A DNA stretch of 64,000 bases from Anisodus tanguticus. Taxonomy: Eukaryota; Streptophyta; Magnoliopsida; Solanales; Solanaceae. Under the pieces are notes generated by a model. It did no database searches. It was not told the DNA's origin and saw only the letters and a program-made list of their open reading frames with translations. The translations under genes were made by a program, and so were the position numbers. Location: NCBI GenBank assembly GCA_034509755.1, contig CM067559.1:19946501-20010500 (forward strand). The letters are read 5' to 3'. Shown here piece after piece: positions 11,361-21,130 of the stretch; the stretch's first letter is position 1; each line of letters begins with the position of its first letter.

Positions 11361-11435
11361 GTATATCCCATATCTAGCTTAAAAACCTTCGCATCGGCTA
11401 TCTTTTAATATTTATATTTTCTGTTTGCCCTTCAG
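11361..11435 (+). other. Intron 1 of the antisense gene
   Basis: 75 bp with GTATAT donor after an acidic EEEEEIE coding stretch, a T-rich end (TTTCTGTTTGCCCTTCAG) and AG acceptor. Removal joins two open stretches in the same frame (EEIE to GPQLTRHKWPQ), whereas the unspliced frame hits a stop at 11406. Confidence 0.7.
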
Positions 11436-11618
11436 GGACCACAACTAACAAGACACAAATGGCCACAAAAAGCGTTCGATGCCCCTCTTCATATTGGTGG
11501 GTCGTCCTCTTTGGCTCATGCTTCCACGCATCCGCAGGATCTATTATCGGTTGTCCTCAAGGCCAAAATTTCTCCTTTCAAGGCAGTCGAAGATTTTTAT
11601 GTTGAAGCAACTGTAGAG

Positions 11619-11700
11619 GTATACCCTTTCTCTTATGCTTGGTCCTTCACTGTTTCCAAACCCTTGCCTTTATTCTGAACCTGTCCTTTCTATACAAGAG
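11619..11700 (+). other. Intron 2 of the antisense gene
   Basis: About 82 bp, GTATACCC donor after VEATVE codons, pyrimidine-rich interior and AG acceptor at 11699-11700. Removal keeps the frame into TARDNPSTKTNPIDDSQ. The alternative acceptor at 11697-11698 would shift the frame. Confidence 0.6.
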
Positions 11701-12889
11701 ACGGCTAGAGATAATCCCTCGACTAAAACCAACCCAATTGATGACTCACAAGTGCCAGCCGAGATCATCCCTGAAGACGTGCTTCTATAATATTTTGGCT
11801 CAGTCGAAATTGCACCTTCACCATCTTCGCCTGTTGGCATTCATCGAGAGCGAGTTGAGGAGTCTCTTTCTAGGGGAATCCCCACCAGCAAAGAAGAGTT
11901 CCATGCTTTGAGGGTTTCTCTGTTCCGATTGTCAAAAGAAGCAAAGGATTCCCCAGTTTTGGCAACCGCCTATAATGACATGGATTTAGATCTAAATGAC
12001 TTATTTGCTTTACACAAAATGGCCAAAGATAACCATGATGAGGCGGTTGCTGCTCTGCAACACTTGGGGTCTCTTCGGCAAGGGAAGAGCCACATTCAAA
12101 CTTCTTTCAAATGAGGTGAATGTATAAACGCAGCAGAATGTCAACCAAAGGAATAACTTGCAGGAACAACTGTCAAAACTGCGAGCTGATTTGGAGAGTA
12201 TCCATGCGGATATAAAGGCTATTACTTCGACCATAGGCGCCTTGGAATCGACTATTAAGGACCAAGATTCCTCCCGCTCTTCTTTGTTTCGGCATGTATT
12301 CATTTGGATAACAAGATCCGGGAACTTAGTAACCAATAGGTGGTTTGGGAATTGGATCAAAAAGCGGGCAGTGAACGGCTGGCCCAAATGGAGAATGAGT
12401 GGACTGCGTGCAAAAAAGACTTGCTCAAGCAACGCCAACACTCCCTGCTAGTTTTTTCGAAGTGGTATCCGAGAGAACTTATTCTTCGGTTATGACTACT
12501 TCTTTATTAGTTGATCCCGTTGCTCAGTTGTTAGCCGACATCCTCATGGACTTGTAATCCAAAGCCGTTGTTAGTTTTGTTACTCAAGAGGTATTGTCAG
12601 AACCTGAACAGCAGCTAGAGGACACTCTAGCGGCCGCCACTCAAGCTTTTACCGAGACCCCATCAGTTGTAGTGGTTGAGCCTTTGATGGATGCAGAAAG
12701 GGGAGTCCCAGAAGAAGTAAGAGAGGATGAGGTAGTAGCCATTGGTGTGACTGAGGATGAGAAAGAGACTGCGACTACCAAAGATGACCAAGCAGTTGTA
12801 GATTCGGCTAATCCTGAGACCTCTATAACTGATGATGTAGCGTAGCCTCTAGCTAGTGAAATGCCAACCAAGTTGGCTTCCTAATTTTA

Positions 12890-13140
12890 TTGACCCCAAA
12901 TCGAAGGGTTTGTTTTGGTGACCAGGCAGCCGGTCTGTGGTTGTTGTTTACTCATGCCTTCCCCAAATCGAAGGGAAGTACTTTTCGCCTTTTTATGTGA
13001 CTGTGACCAGGCCGTCGGTCTGTGGCTAGCATTCATTCATGTATTCCCCAAATCGAAGGGAATTAGTTTCTTTTGTGCGGCCAGACAGCCGGTCTGTCGC
13101 TTTTGTTTACTCATCCATACCCCAAATCGAAGGGTAATAC
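12890..13140 (+). repeat. Degenerate minisatellite in the gypsy 3' region
   Basis: Four copies of CCCCAAATCGAAGGG at 12894, 12961, 13046 and 13120 (spacings 67, 85 and 74 bp), interleaved with CAG(C/T)CGGTCTGT-like segments. It lies between the integrase end and the antisense gene's 3' end. Short tandem repeats in this position are a known habit of Tat/Ogre elements. Confidence 0.85.
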
Positions 13141-13220
13141 TTTTTTAAGTATTTGCCATTTACATTTCCGTCAAGCTCTTCATCATGCATGTCTATTAGT
13201 CGATACGTATTGCCAGCAAT

Positions 13221-14357
13221 TCATTGGCTTACTACGAAGAGTCCTTTCCAATTTGGCGACCATTTGCTGAATTTACGATCTTTCATTCCAAGCGGCAACA
13301 CGGTTTTCCAAACCAAGTGTCCTTCGACGAACCTCTTAGGCTTAACATTTTTGTTGTATGCTTTGGCCATTTTCCGTTTACCGACTTCGATTCTTTCTAG
13401 GGCCATCAATTGATCTTCATCTAGCTGATCTAACTCCATTAGCATGACCTGCTGATATTCTTCTAATCTTAAAGAATTCTGTTTGGCCACCCGTAATGAC
13501 TTAAGATTAACCTCTAAGGGAAACACTGCATCTTGGCCATAGGTTAGCCGATAAGGTGTTGTCCCAGTAATTGTAGACTTAGAGTTTCTAATTGCCCAAA
13601 TAGCTTCATCCAAAGTGAGATGTCATACTGTCGGTCTATCCTCTACATTTTTACTGATTATGTCCACAATAAGCTTGTTAGCTGCCTCGGCTTGTCCATT
13701 GGCCTGTGCATAATAAGGCGAGGATGTAATCATCTTGATTCCAAATTTCTCAGCAAAGGCTGCCACCTTAGAACCAGTGAACAACGTCCCTTGATCGGTT
13801 GTAATCATCTCAGGAATACCATATCTATATATGATCTGGTATTGGATAGACTGAATAACATTTGTCTAATGAACCCTCTTCATAGGATGTGCCTCTACCC
13901 ATTTAGTGAAGTAATCGGTAACCACAATAATGAAATTATGTCTTTTAGCCGATTGCGGTTGATTCTTGCCGATGAGGTCCATAGCCCATCCTCTGAAAGC
14001 CCAGGGCTTCACGATCGGGTGCAATAACTCGGCTGGTACCCATTGGATTGGTCCATGTCTCTGACATAATTCACACCTTTTTGCGTATTGAAAGCAATCG
14101 GCCGTGATGGTAGGCCAATAATAGCCATGGCGATAAATCAACCACTTCATCATTGGCCCGGCTCTGTGTGATCCACAGATTCCTTCATGAACTTCTCCCA
14201 TGATTCTTAAGGCCTCTGCCTTATCAATGCACTTGAGTAGCACTCCACTTACGCTCCTTTTGTAAAGATTATCATCAATGAGCACATACTTCAACGCTCT
14301 CCTCTTAACCTTAAGGTCCTTGCAAGTGGAAAGATCTTTTAAGTAGCCGATTAACAC
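13221..14357 (-). pseudogene. int: gypsy integrase (broken)
   Basis: Inserts the cDNA copy. One frame, three open pieces. 14357-13866: zinc-binding H..H (HEGICGSH) and C-x2-C (CELC) pairs, first catalytic Asp (AMDLIGK), then VVTDYFTKWVEAHP. TAG at 13868-13866 interrupts it and the frame reads on into 13808-13623 with the second Asp (TTDQGTLFTG) and Glu (GQAEAANK), 35 residues apart, the D,D35E spacing. TGA at 13625-13623 interrupts again before WAIRNSKSTITGTTPYRLTYG and the C-terminal KTVLPLGMKDRKFSKWSPNW (13613-13221). Both stops lie where related proteins have sense codons one transition away. All three catalytic residues are kept. Confidence 0.92.
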
Positions 14358-14363
14358 CTGCTT

Positions 14364-14835
14364 TCATGAGTCGATCTGGTCCATGGCTAGAACTTCGGTT
14401 GGTAGCTCATCATACTCTAGAGTGAGTAGAGACTTCCTAAATTCAGAAGCTTCTTGTGCTAAGTCGTTAGCCTCAATATTCATGCTCCTGGGAACATAAC
14501 TTAATGTAGATGATGTGAACCCACTAAGTAACCTACTAGCCGTTCTGTAATGGGCCAATAAATTTGGATCTTTGCAGTCATATTCCCCCAACCAGCTGCT
14601 TGATAACCAGCTGAGAGTCTCTTCGAATCTTGATGCACTTCGCCTTCATAGAGACTAGGAGTTTGAGTCCCATGATAAGAGCATCGTATTCATCTTGGTT
14701 ATTTGTCAATTCAGAATCTAGCCAATAAAAGAACCTCCACGTTTTATCTATACGATTGGTTATCGTTATTCTGGCTCCGACTCCTTTTTGGGTTCTTGAC
14801 CTATCAGAAGTTAGTGTCCAAGGGACAATGTCCAT
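14364..14835 (-). pseudogene. second (archaeal-type) RNase H of the Tat element
   Basis: Extra RNase H that marks the Tat/Ogre lineage. 14835-14578: PWTLTSDRSRTQKGVGARI, NNQDEYDALIMGLKLL and RRDSQLVIKQL, so the conserved Asp, Glu and Asp are present though the usual FDGS is SDRS. A one-base slip in a G-run near 14585 shifts the frame to 14591-14364 (EYDCKDPNLLAHYRT, SYVPRSMNIEANDLAQEAS). TGA at 14366-14364 separates it from integrase. Confidence 0.85.
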
Positions 14836-15604
14836 ACACGTAGTAGAGGGCGCATGGGTCCTCTATATCTACACAAGGGTGTTCTGCCAAGAAATCGGCT
14901 AATGCTTGACATTTGATAACCCTAAGTGGCCAATACTCGAGAGAAAACGTAGTGAGCTTGATTTCCTATTTCATTAATCGTCCCTGCAAAACAGGTCTAT
15001 TTAATAAGTACCGGACGATGTCAATTTTGCACAAAACGTGAACCACATGTGGCATTAAATAATATTCAAGTTTTGTACAAGCATAGAATAAGGACAAACA
15101 AAGCTTTTCTATAGGGGTATATCTAGTTTTAGCCTCATTGAGCATTCGACTAAGGTAGTAAACTTCCCTTTCGGTTCCATGATCGGCATCCTATGATAAC
15201 AGGCAACCGATAGACAAATCTGCAGCCAAGATGTACAACTTCAACGGTTTCCCTAGCATGGGAGGCACCAGCACATGAGGAGTTGCTAAGGCCTTTTTAA
15301 TTTGGTCAAATGTCTCTTGCTGTTTCGGGCCCCATACTAGCTCTTCTGACCCTTTAAGCCTAAGCAAAGGTGAGAAAGCCTTCATTTTTCCAGCTGAATT
15401 AGATATGAACCTCCTTAGGAAGTTAATCATCCCTAACAGGCTTTGTAACTCCTTTGTTCTGGGTGGTGCAGATTCCATTACTGTCCGGGCTTTGTTATAA
15501 TCTATCTCATTACCTTTCTTATGTACCAAGAAGCCAAGGAAGTTGCCAGTCGATACTTTGAACATGCACTTGGCTAGATTCATTTTAAGATTATGAATCC
15601 TCAT
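14836..15604 (-). pseudogene. gypsy RT connection and first RNase H (broken)
   Basis: Continues the RT frame after TAA near 15619. It reads LKMNLAKCMFKVSTGNFLGFLVHKKG, a thumb/connection motif, then LGMINFLRRFISN, then the RNase H start LYILAADLSIGCLLS. TAG at 15193-15191 (one transition from CAG) is followed in frame by EREVYYLSRMLNEAKTRYTPIEKLC, the usual continuation. A second stop near 14969 and a frame change at about 14835 end this part. Confidence 0.85.
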
Positions 15605-15619
15605 TATTTTTAGTGCTTG

Positions 15620-16609
15620 TTAAAGATCGGCTAAATGATCTTTGAAGTCCTTAGACCTCACAACCACATCATTAATGTAGACCTCTACAGTCTTGCCGAT
15701 CAAATCATGGAAGATGGTGTTCATTGCCTTCTGATAAGTAGCACCAACATTCTTCAGACCAAACAACATAACTACCCACTGGTAAATGCCCAAGGCTCCT
15801 GGACACCTAAAAGCAGTCTTGTGAATGTCCTCATCGGCTACTGCTATCTGATTATAGCCGGAGTATCCATCCATGAATGTCAACACACCATTAGTGGTTG
15901 CCGAATCGACAAGCATATCGGCTATAGGCATGACATATTCATTTTTGGGAGTGGCTAGATTTAGGTTCCTGCAATCAATACATACCCGAACCTTGCCATT
16001 CTTCTTCTTTACTAGCACAATGTTTGCCAACCATTCCACATACCTAGCCGTTCTGATGAACCCGACCTTCAGCAACCGTTCAATCACAACTTTAATTTGA
16101 GGCATCAGCTGAGGGTGATATCTTCTAGGCGGTTGTTTATGAGGTGTGAAACCCTTCTTAATTGGCAACCTATGATCTACCAAAGTACGTGCCAGCCCAG
16201 GCATCTTATGATAATCCCACACGAAGTAGTCCTTATACTGCAATAGAAGAGCCGTTATGCTTTGTTTATCCTCCTCCTTCAGTAAACCACTAATATGTGT
16301 TAGCCGATGAACTTTCTCAGTACCCAAGTTGATATCTTCCAAGGGATCTTGAGACTCGAAACTAGGTATAGCCCTTTTTATGGGCGATTCAAGTTCTATC
16401 GACAACTCAATATCATCGGCTGCCAGTGTTGGTTCTCTATTGTAGTCCTCTACCTGTAATGCCTCGACTATCCTTGCTTCAGAACTTAGAGCAGTCAGTC
16501 GATGCCACAGATCACATATGATTTAGGTCTCATCAATCATCTAACTCTTCCAAGGTAAGACGTGGTTTGACTAATTATTTTATTTCAAAACCTCGTTGAG
16601 TAAATTGCA
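15620..16609 (-). pseudogene. gypsy reverse transcriptase, active site YINDV
   Basis: Copies element RNA into cDNA. 16405-15620 is open over 261 codons and holds the RT core: PPRRYHPQLMPQIKVVIERLL, IVLVKKKNGKVRVCIDCRNLN, ATPKNEYVMPIADMLVD, FMDGYSGYNQIAVADEDIHKTAFRCP, VVMLFGLKNVGATYQKAMN, and the active site, which reads VEVYINDVVV (about 15685-15660). Relatives have YIDD: the first of the two catalytic Asp is Asn (AAT), so the enzyme would be inactive even without stops. 16609-16406 is the linker from protease and contains further breaks, including a stop near 16525. Confidence 0.92.
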
Positions 16610-17659
16610 TTATTCCCAAGATCCTTCTTCATATTGCTCTGCGACATCTATGGGAGCCACATAGGGTGAATATAAGATATCCTCTAAGTTCTTAACCCCT
16701 GCTTGAAATGGGTTATCATCGGCTAAGATAATTTCTATCTTGTCTCCTTCCCAGAAAATGAGCTTTTGATGCATGGTAGAAGGAAGGCATCGACTAGTGT
16801 GAATCCAGTCTCTGCCCAACAGAATAGCATAGGACAGCTTGCCATCTATTACAAAGAAGGCAGATCTGACTATTTTAAGACCTACGGTGATTTCTACTAC
16901 TAAGATTCCCACAGCTTCAGAGGCCGCTCTCATAAAGCTAGTCATTTTCATGTTAGTTGGGATAAGATCCTCCCTGGTTTCGTTGAGGTCTTTCAAAGTT
17001 AGCAGCGACATCACAGTCAGCATAGCCTTATTGTTGATGAACACTCGGCTGATAACTTTGCCCTTAATGTAAGCCTTAACATAGAGGGGTTTGAGGTGTT
17101 TAACCATAACTTCTATAGGTGCACCAAATACAATGCTCAAAGCATCCCTAGCTGTGGTATCATCTATAGTCTCCCATTTAGTGTCTTCCACACACACATC
17201 ACCTTCTACGCTATCCAGCATAGAGAGGCCGACCCAGAACTCACATGGAATCAGGCTGACCATTTCAATAGCTGCCCAAATCTCATCGGCCAAATCATGC
17301 TTAAATAAATCAAGGATAGAGTCTCCCACCTTATCCAATTTGGTTGACAAGAAGTTAATATCTTCCATCTCTTGGAGACATATAGGAACCGACTGAGGTT
17401 CTAATTCTTGGATCCTTTGCGCAATCTGTTGAACTATTTCGGCTAGGGATTCTTTCAAGATAGTAGTCTCTCATCGAGGTTCCTCTGTCAGGTTGTCATC
17501 AGGCAGTATATTCAGCTCTGGTTGGTCTAAAGCTTCTTCTTCATGCAGCACTGTCTCTGAAGAGATTAAGATGAATGCCCGCTCGATAACCTCAGCTACG
17601 ACAGACTTAGGAATTTCCAGCTTATCGGCCGCCTTAGCGTTGGATATCATGTACAACAT
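16610..17659 (-). pseudogene. gypsy protease region, catalytic Asp lost
   Basis: Two pieces in one frame, 17659-17471 and 17458-16610, split by a stop at 17473-17471. The retropepsin signature follows HLKPLYVKAYIKGKVISRVF: where relatives carry an Asp-x-Gly-Ala site this copy reads INNKAMLTVM, so the catalytic Asp is Asn. The downstream flap and ILLGRDWIHTSRCLPSTMHQ are recognisable, followed by GDKIEIILADDNPF, as in other Tat elements. Confidence 0.85.
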
Positions 17660-20356
17660 TTACTTCATCTTGTGCAAGGCTTTAGCACGCTGCATCCTTC
17701 TTTTTGAGTCCTGGATACGATACTCAGTGGTGCCTCTTTCTTTCCAGAAGCCTGATTGACGAACCACTTCTCTTCCTCTATATTGGCGGTTGGCTTAATC
17801 ATCCTCTGGGTTTCAGCTGACCTTCATCCCTCACTGTGATACAGAAGGAAGAAATGTATTCTTTTATGTTGAACTCAGCCACCCTCTGTTTAGCTATGGG
17901 GAGTGATTCCTCATCTATCTGGGGCACGCTCGGCTTCTCATCGACTGGTAGCCATGCTTGCCCCCAAGCAATGTGCTCTGGTTTATAAAGAGGCAACGAA
18001 AACTGCTTCCACCTGGCTGCCTATCCGTGTCGTCATAGATGTCATGTAAGTTGCCTACACGATCAAACACAGAGGTCTTTGTGGCCTCCTCCTTACTAGT
18101 GGGCTTCTTTGGGACCCATATATTTTTCATCGGATGTTTCCCCTTGACATCCTTTGATTGATCTGGCTTAGCAAAGGACACCATACTTATCGGTACTGCG
18201 GGAAATGGATCAGTATCAACAAACATTTCAGCTATGCTTTTATCGGCTAGCTTGAACCTCCCCTCCTTGATGCCCTTTTGAATTGCCTTCATGAAGACCA
18301 CACATTAGAAGTAGCGTGGCTATATGAGTTGTTCCATTTAAAGTACTTCTTATCCTTGAGCTCTTCAGCAGGCGGAATCCTATGGCCATCAAGCAACCTA
18401 ATTTATTTATCTTTAAGCAGATGATCAAAGATCTGATCTGCCTTTGTAATGTCAAATGAGTAACCGACCCTGTCATCAGTTGAACTCATCTCCTTGACTT
18501 TCGTAGCATTCAAGGCTGGGCAAGAATAAATCTTACCCCTGACAATCTCGACTACCATTGCGTCTGCCATATAATCAGCTGACTCTGAGTCAGACTCATC
18601 TGCTTCAATAATGGATACCAAATGGGAGCCTTGGTTTTGGTTAGCTCTTCTTTTCTCATTCTCCTAGATATACTACTCTATTTAGCTAGCCTTCTCGGCC
18701 AACTGGCTTAAGTTAGAGCAGGATTGTCCCACTAATTTCTCTTTTAGCTGAGGATGCATGTTATTGATTATCATGTGGGCCCATTCTGATTCAGGGAAGT
18801 ATAAAGTTCATTTCCTAACGTTCCTTTTGAATCTCTCGATATGATCGGTAGCCGACTCATCGATCTGTTGCTGAGATTCGTCAAATCAGTTACAGTGACC
18901 TGAGGTTGGGGCCAGTAAAATCTATCATGAAAACAATGCTCCATGTCATCCCAGCTCTATATAGAATCGGGGTCAAGGATGAGTACCAGGAAAATACAAT
19001 TCCGGTTAGAGAAATAGGGAACAACTCTAGCTTGCGATACTCGTTCTAGCCAACCTCGCCACATTGGGCGGTAAATCTGCCCATGTACTCAAAGGTAGAT
19101 TTGTCGTCATCACCCGAGAAGGTGGCGAAATTAGGCATTTTGAATCCTCTTGGCAATGGTGTTATCCGATCTACCCAATCGGGGTAGGTATTCCTATAAA
19201 CAGGCCTATCCAAGGGTTTCAGTTAAATGTCAAAGTACCTCTTCATAGTATTCGCGATAGTTTCAGGGTTCATCAGCTGTGAAGTCCCCTGCCGATTCTC
19301 AGCTGGAACCGACTGGTAGGCATTCTGAACTGGAGGCTTCTATTTTGTACCTTGTTGAGCAGGGTTTTGAAAGTTGTAGGTATTCTGCTGGCCATTACAA
19401 ATAGGTAGGGTATATCCTCATTGCTGTTGTTGGGAATAGCCACCAAATCCTAGAACCTGAGATCTTGGAAAAGCCGACGGAGCCTGAGGATAAGGTGGAA
19501 CAATATTCCATGTCTTCTCTCCCCGGACATCAGTCATTCTTGGAAAGTTTGCGCTTCCTGGATGGTATGGATTGGGTATCGGCTGTGACTGCTGGAATGG
19601 TATCCTATTGTACACAGCGTCACCAGATAGCCGAGCCGGGTTAAAGACACGGGCCACCGGCTGCCAATTCTACTTGCAAACATTGGTCGCCTATACCGTA
19701 GGGCCGTTTGTAGGAGCATATGACATAACGGGCGGCAACCCAAGGTGTTCGGATGCCTGAACTAGTCCCTGAGCCATATTGATCTGCCCATACTGCAGAC
19801 TCGCTTGGTCGAGTGGCATAATTTGCCCCCTAGCGTTTGGTGGCAACCATACAGTAGACTGGTTACCAAGTGACTGGGCTTGTTCTCCTAGGTGTGCTAT
19901 CGGTTGTACCTGAGTTGGTACTAACTGATATACATTTGGCTGCGGAACAACACCTGGAGTCACAGTTACATATTGCATAGTGCCACTCGTCAGAGGGATG
20001 GTGGAACTAGCCGAACATTCTCCTGGATATAGTCGATTGGCTTCTAGTTCCTTCGCCTGTTGAACCTCATTATGCACCATTGGCTTGACAATGTTAGCCA
20101 ACTATTTGGAAATCTGGTACATAATGTCGTGGATGCCTAAGTCAATCTATTGTCTAATGAATGATGTGGTCATGACAGTTGGACCTTCAGGTTGGCTAAG
20201 TTCACCCACAACTTGGGTTGATGGAGGAAGTGGAGGGGTATCAACGGATGTAGGCATACCCGAGGAAAATGGTGGCTCGTTGTTCCTTCTGGGAGGATTC
20301 TGTTTAGGATGTGGACTGGACTCTGGGTTCATTTTCTTACCAGACCTTAGATGCAT
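17660..20356 (-). pseudogene. gag: gypsy gag (heavily broken)
   Basis: Likely start is the ATG at 20356-20354 (MHLRSGKK), a usual beginning for Tat-type gag. Pro/Gln-rich pieces follow (20353-20147, 20101-19691, 19657-19418). Around 19250-18900 the capsid core is readable through stops (RGFKMPNFATFSGDDDKSTFEYM, LFPISLTG). The zinc-binding segment near 18345-18300 has lost ligands: it reads KYFKWNNSYSHATSN, where relatives have Cys, His, His and Cys. 18301-17915 encodes MKAIQKGIKEGRFKLADK and a FVDTDPFPA motif, the Tat gag C-terminal region. Frame changes occur near 18620, 18400-18300 and 17996-17915. Confidence 0.8.
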
Positions 20357-20410
20357 ACGCCAAGCATGATCCTTACCTGGAGAACCAAACTTCGCTATGG
20401 AGTCACCTAT

Positions 20411-20429
20411 GGTCCCACTGGGCATGCCA
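20411..20429 (-). promoter_or_regulatory. Candidate gypsy primer-binding site
   Basis: Minus strand TGGCATGCCCAGTGGGACC starts 4 nt inside the 5' LTR end. The TGG start and position fit a PBS, but I cannot assign the tRNA. Confidence 0.45.
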
Positions 20430-20433
20430 AATT

Positions 20434-21125
20434 TGTTCCCTTTCGAAATTTTTGCCGTCAATCGGATGACAAATTGATTCCTTAACTAAGCGATTTCAGT
20501 AGAAAGCGGAACTCTAACTTTCAGCAATGGGTTTCCCAATCTATTCCAGAAAGAATTAGGATAGTGATTGAGTAAACTAGGGGGTAAGAAACATAAATAA
20601 AGCTAGAGTGCAGTAAAGGCGATAACGATAAAATGAAGATATGTAAAATCAGTTGTTTGATTGATTGGTCTCCTTATTCTGTATAAATGATCCTATATTT
20701 ATAGTACAAGAAAAATAAAACGTGATCCCCTTATGTTAGCCATTAAATGACCCACTAAATTGACTAGCCAACTATGAGAAGGTGGTGCCGATTTTTACTC
20801 CTTGTTTTCCTTTTGCGCGATTAATGGCACTTCATTCTAGTTGTTGCTGGTTGTTTCCGTTTCTTGGGGTCTAGAAGATTCTTTGACTTGGTCTTCGAGG
20901 CGTCCAAATATGTGTGGGTCTCAGTCATTCCTCGGAATTATGACTCGGCCAGGCTGCCCTAATAGCTGATGAAGCTTTTCTAGCCGAGGGCTAGGACTAA
21001 TAGATTCGACTATGAGACAGTTCGGTTGTTGACTTAGAATTTTGTTGCCTGCTCATTTTGAGGTTTCCACCTTTGGATGTCACTTGATTCGGCTAAACAC
21101 TTAAAAATATTTTTGAGTGTTAACA
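20434..21125 (-). repeat. gypsy 5' LTR (692 bp)
   Basis: Plus strand runs TGTTCCCTTTCG...GAGTGTTAACA, matching 8470-9173. A TATA box CTATAAATATAG lies on the minus strand at 20704-20693. GTAAG follows at 21126. Confidence 0.93.
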
Positions 21126-21130
21126 GTAAG
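21126..21130. repeat. Target-site duplication GTAAG, right copy
   Basis: Identical to 8465-8469. It occupies the place of the TTAGA-like sequence that starts AAACAAACACTTAATTGC in other units, showing that the element landed inside a satellite unit. Confidence 0.9.

Larger units (their letters stand above)
9532..12845 (+). pseudogene. Plant mobile domain (aminotransferase-like) gene, antisense inside the gypsy element
   Basis: Runs opposite to the retrotransposon's own genes. It starts ATGTCTTCATATTCC at 9532 with an A-rich leader. From 9802 it encodes a plant-mobile-domain core: WRRMGLYDTIALSEFDL, LIYAFLGYWSTTGNAFIFPCGMMTPTLLDVMAILGLPI, later WTSLFLTYLYLALGDGQARL and, around 10630-10990, PNFVARKFGL and FDDWWNTAKEKFFQFPLD. 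Exon ends at 11360 and 11618 are followed by GT...AG introns that keep the frame. The C-terminal part (11701-12845) has coiled-coil-like stretches (LSKLRADLESIHADIKAI) and an acidic tail. Stops near 9652, around 10193 and at about 11788, plus frameshifts, make it a pseudogene. Antisense ORFs with this domain are known in Tat/Ogre elements. The function of the domain is unsettled; related proteins act in transposon silencing. Confidence 0.8.
8470..21125 (-). mobile_element. Tat/Ogre-lineage Ty3/gypsy retrotransposon, 12.66 kb, with antisense gene
   Basis: Complete in structure, dead in coding capacity. In transcription sense (minus strand): 5' LTR 21125-20434, PBS-like segment, gag, protease, RT, RNase H, a second archaeal-type RNase H, integrase, a long 3' region holding a plus-strand gene, polypurine tract (9186-9174) and 3' LTR 9173-8470. 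The gypsy order (RT before integrase), the extra RNase H after the RT-linked one, and the RT wording (ATPKNEY.MPIADMLVD, FMDGYSGYNQI) are typical of the Tat/Ogre lineage. 5-bp duplications flank it. The two LTRs differ at roughly one site in ten by eye plus indels, so the insertion is old. Confidence 0.95.

Noticed and set aside
20357..20461. Gag start upstream of 20356.
   Set aside because: The open frame reaches into the LTR only through a non-ATG codon; the MHLRSGKK start is more plausible.
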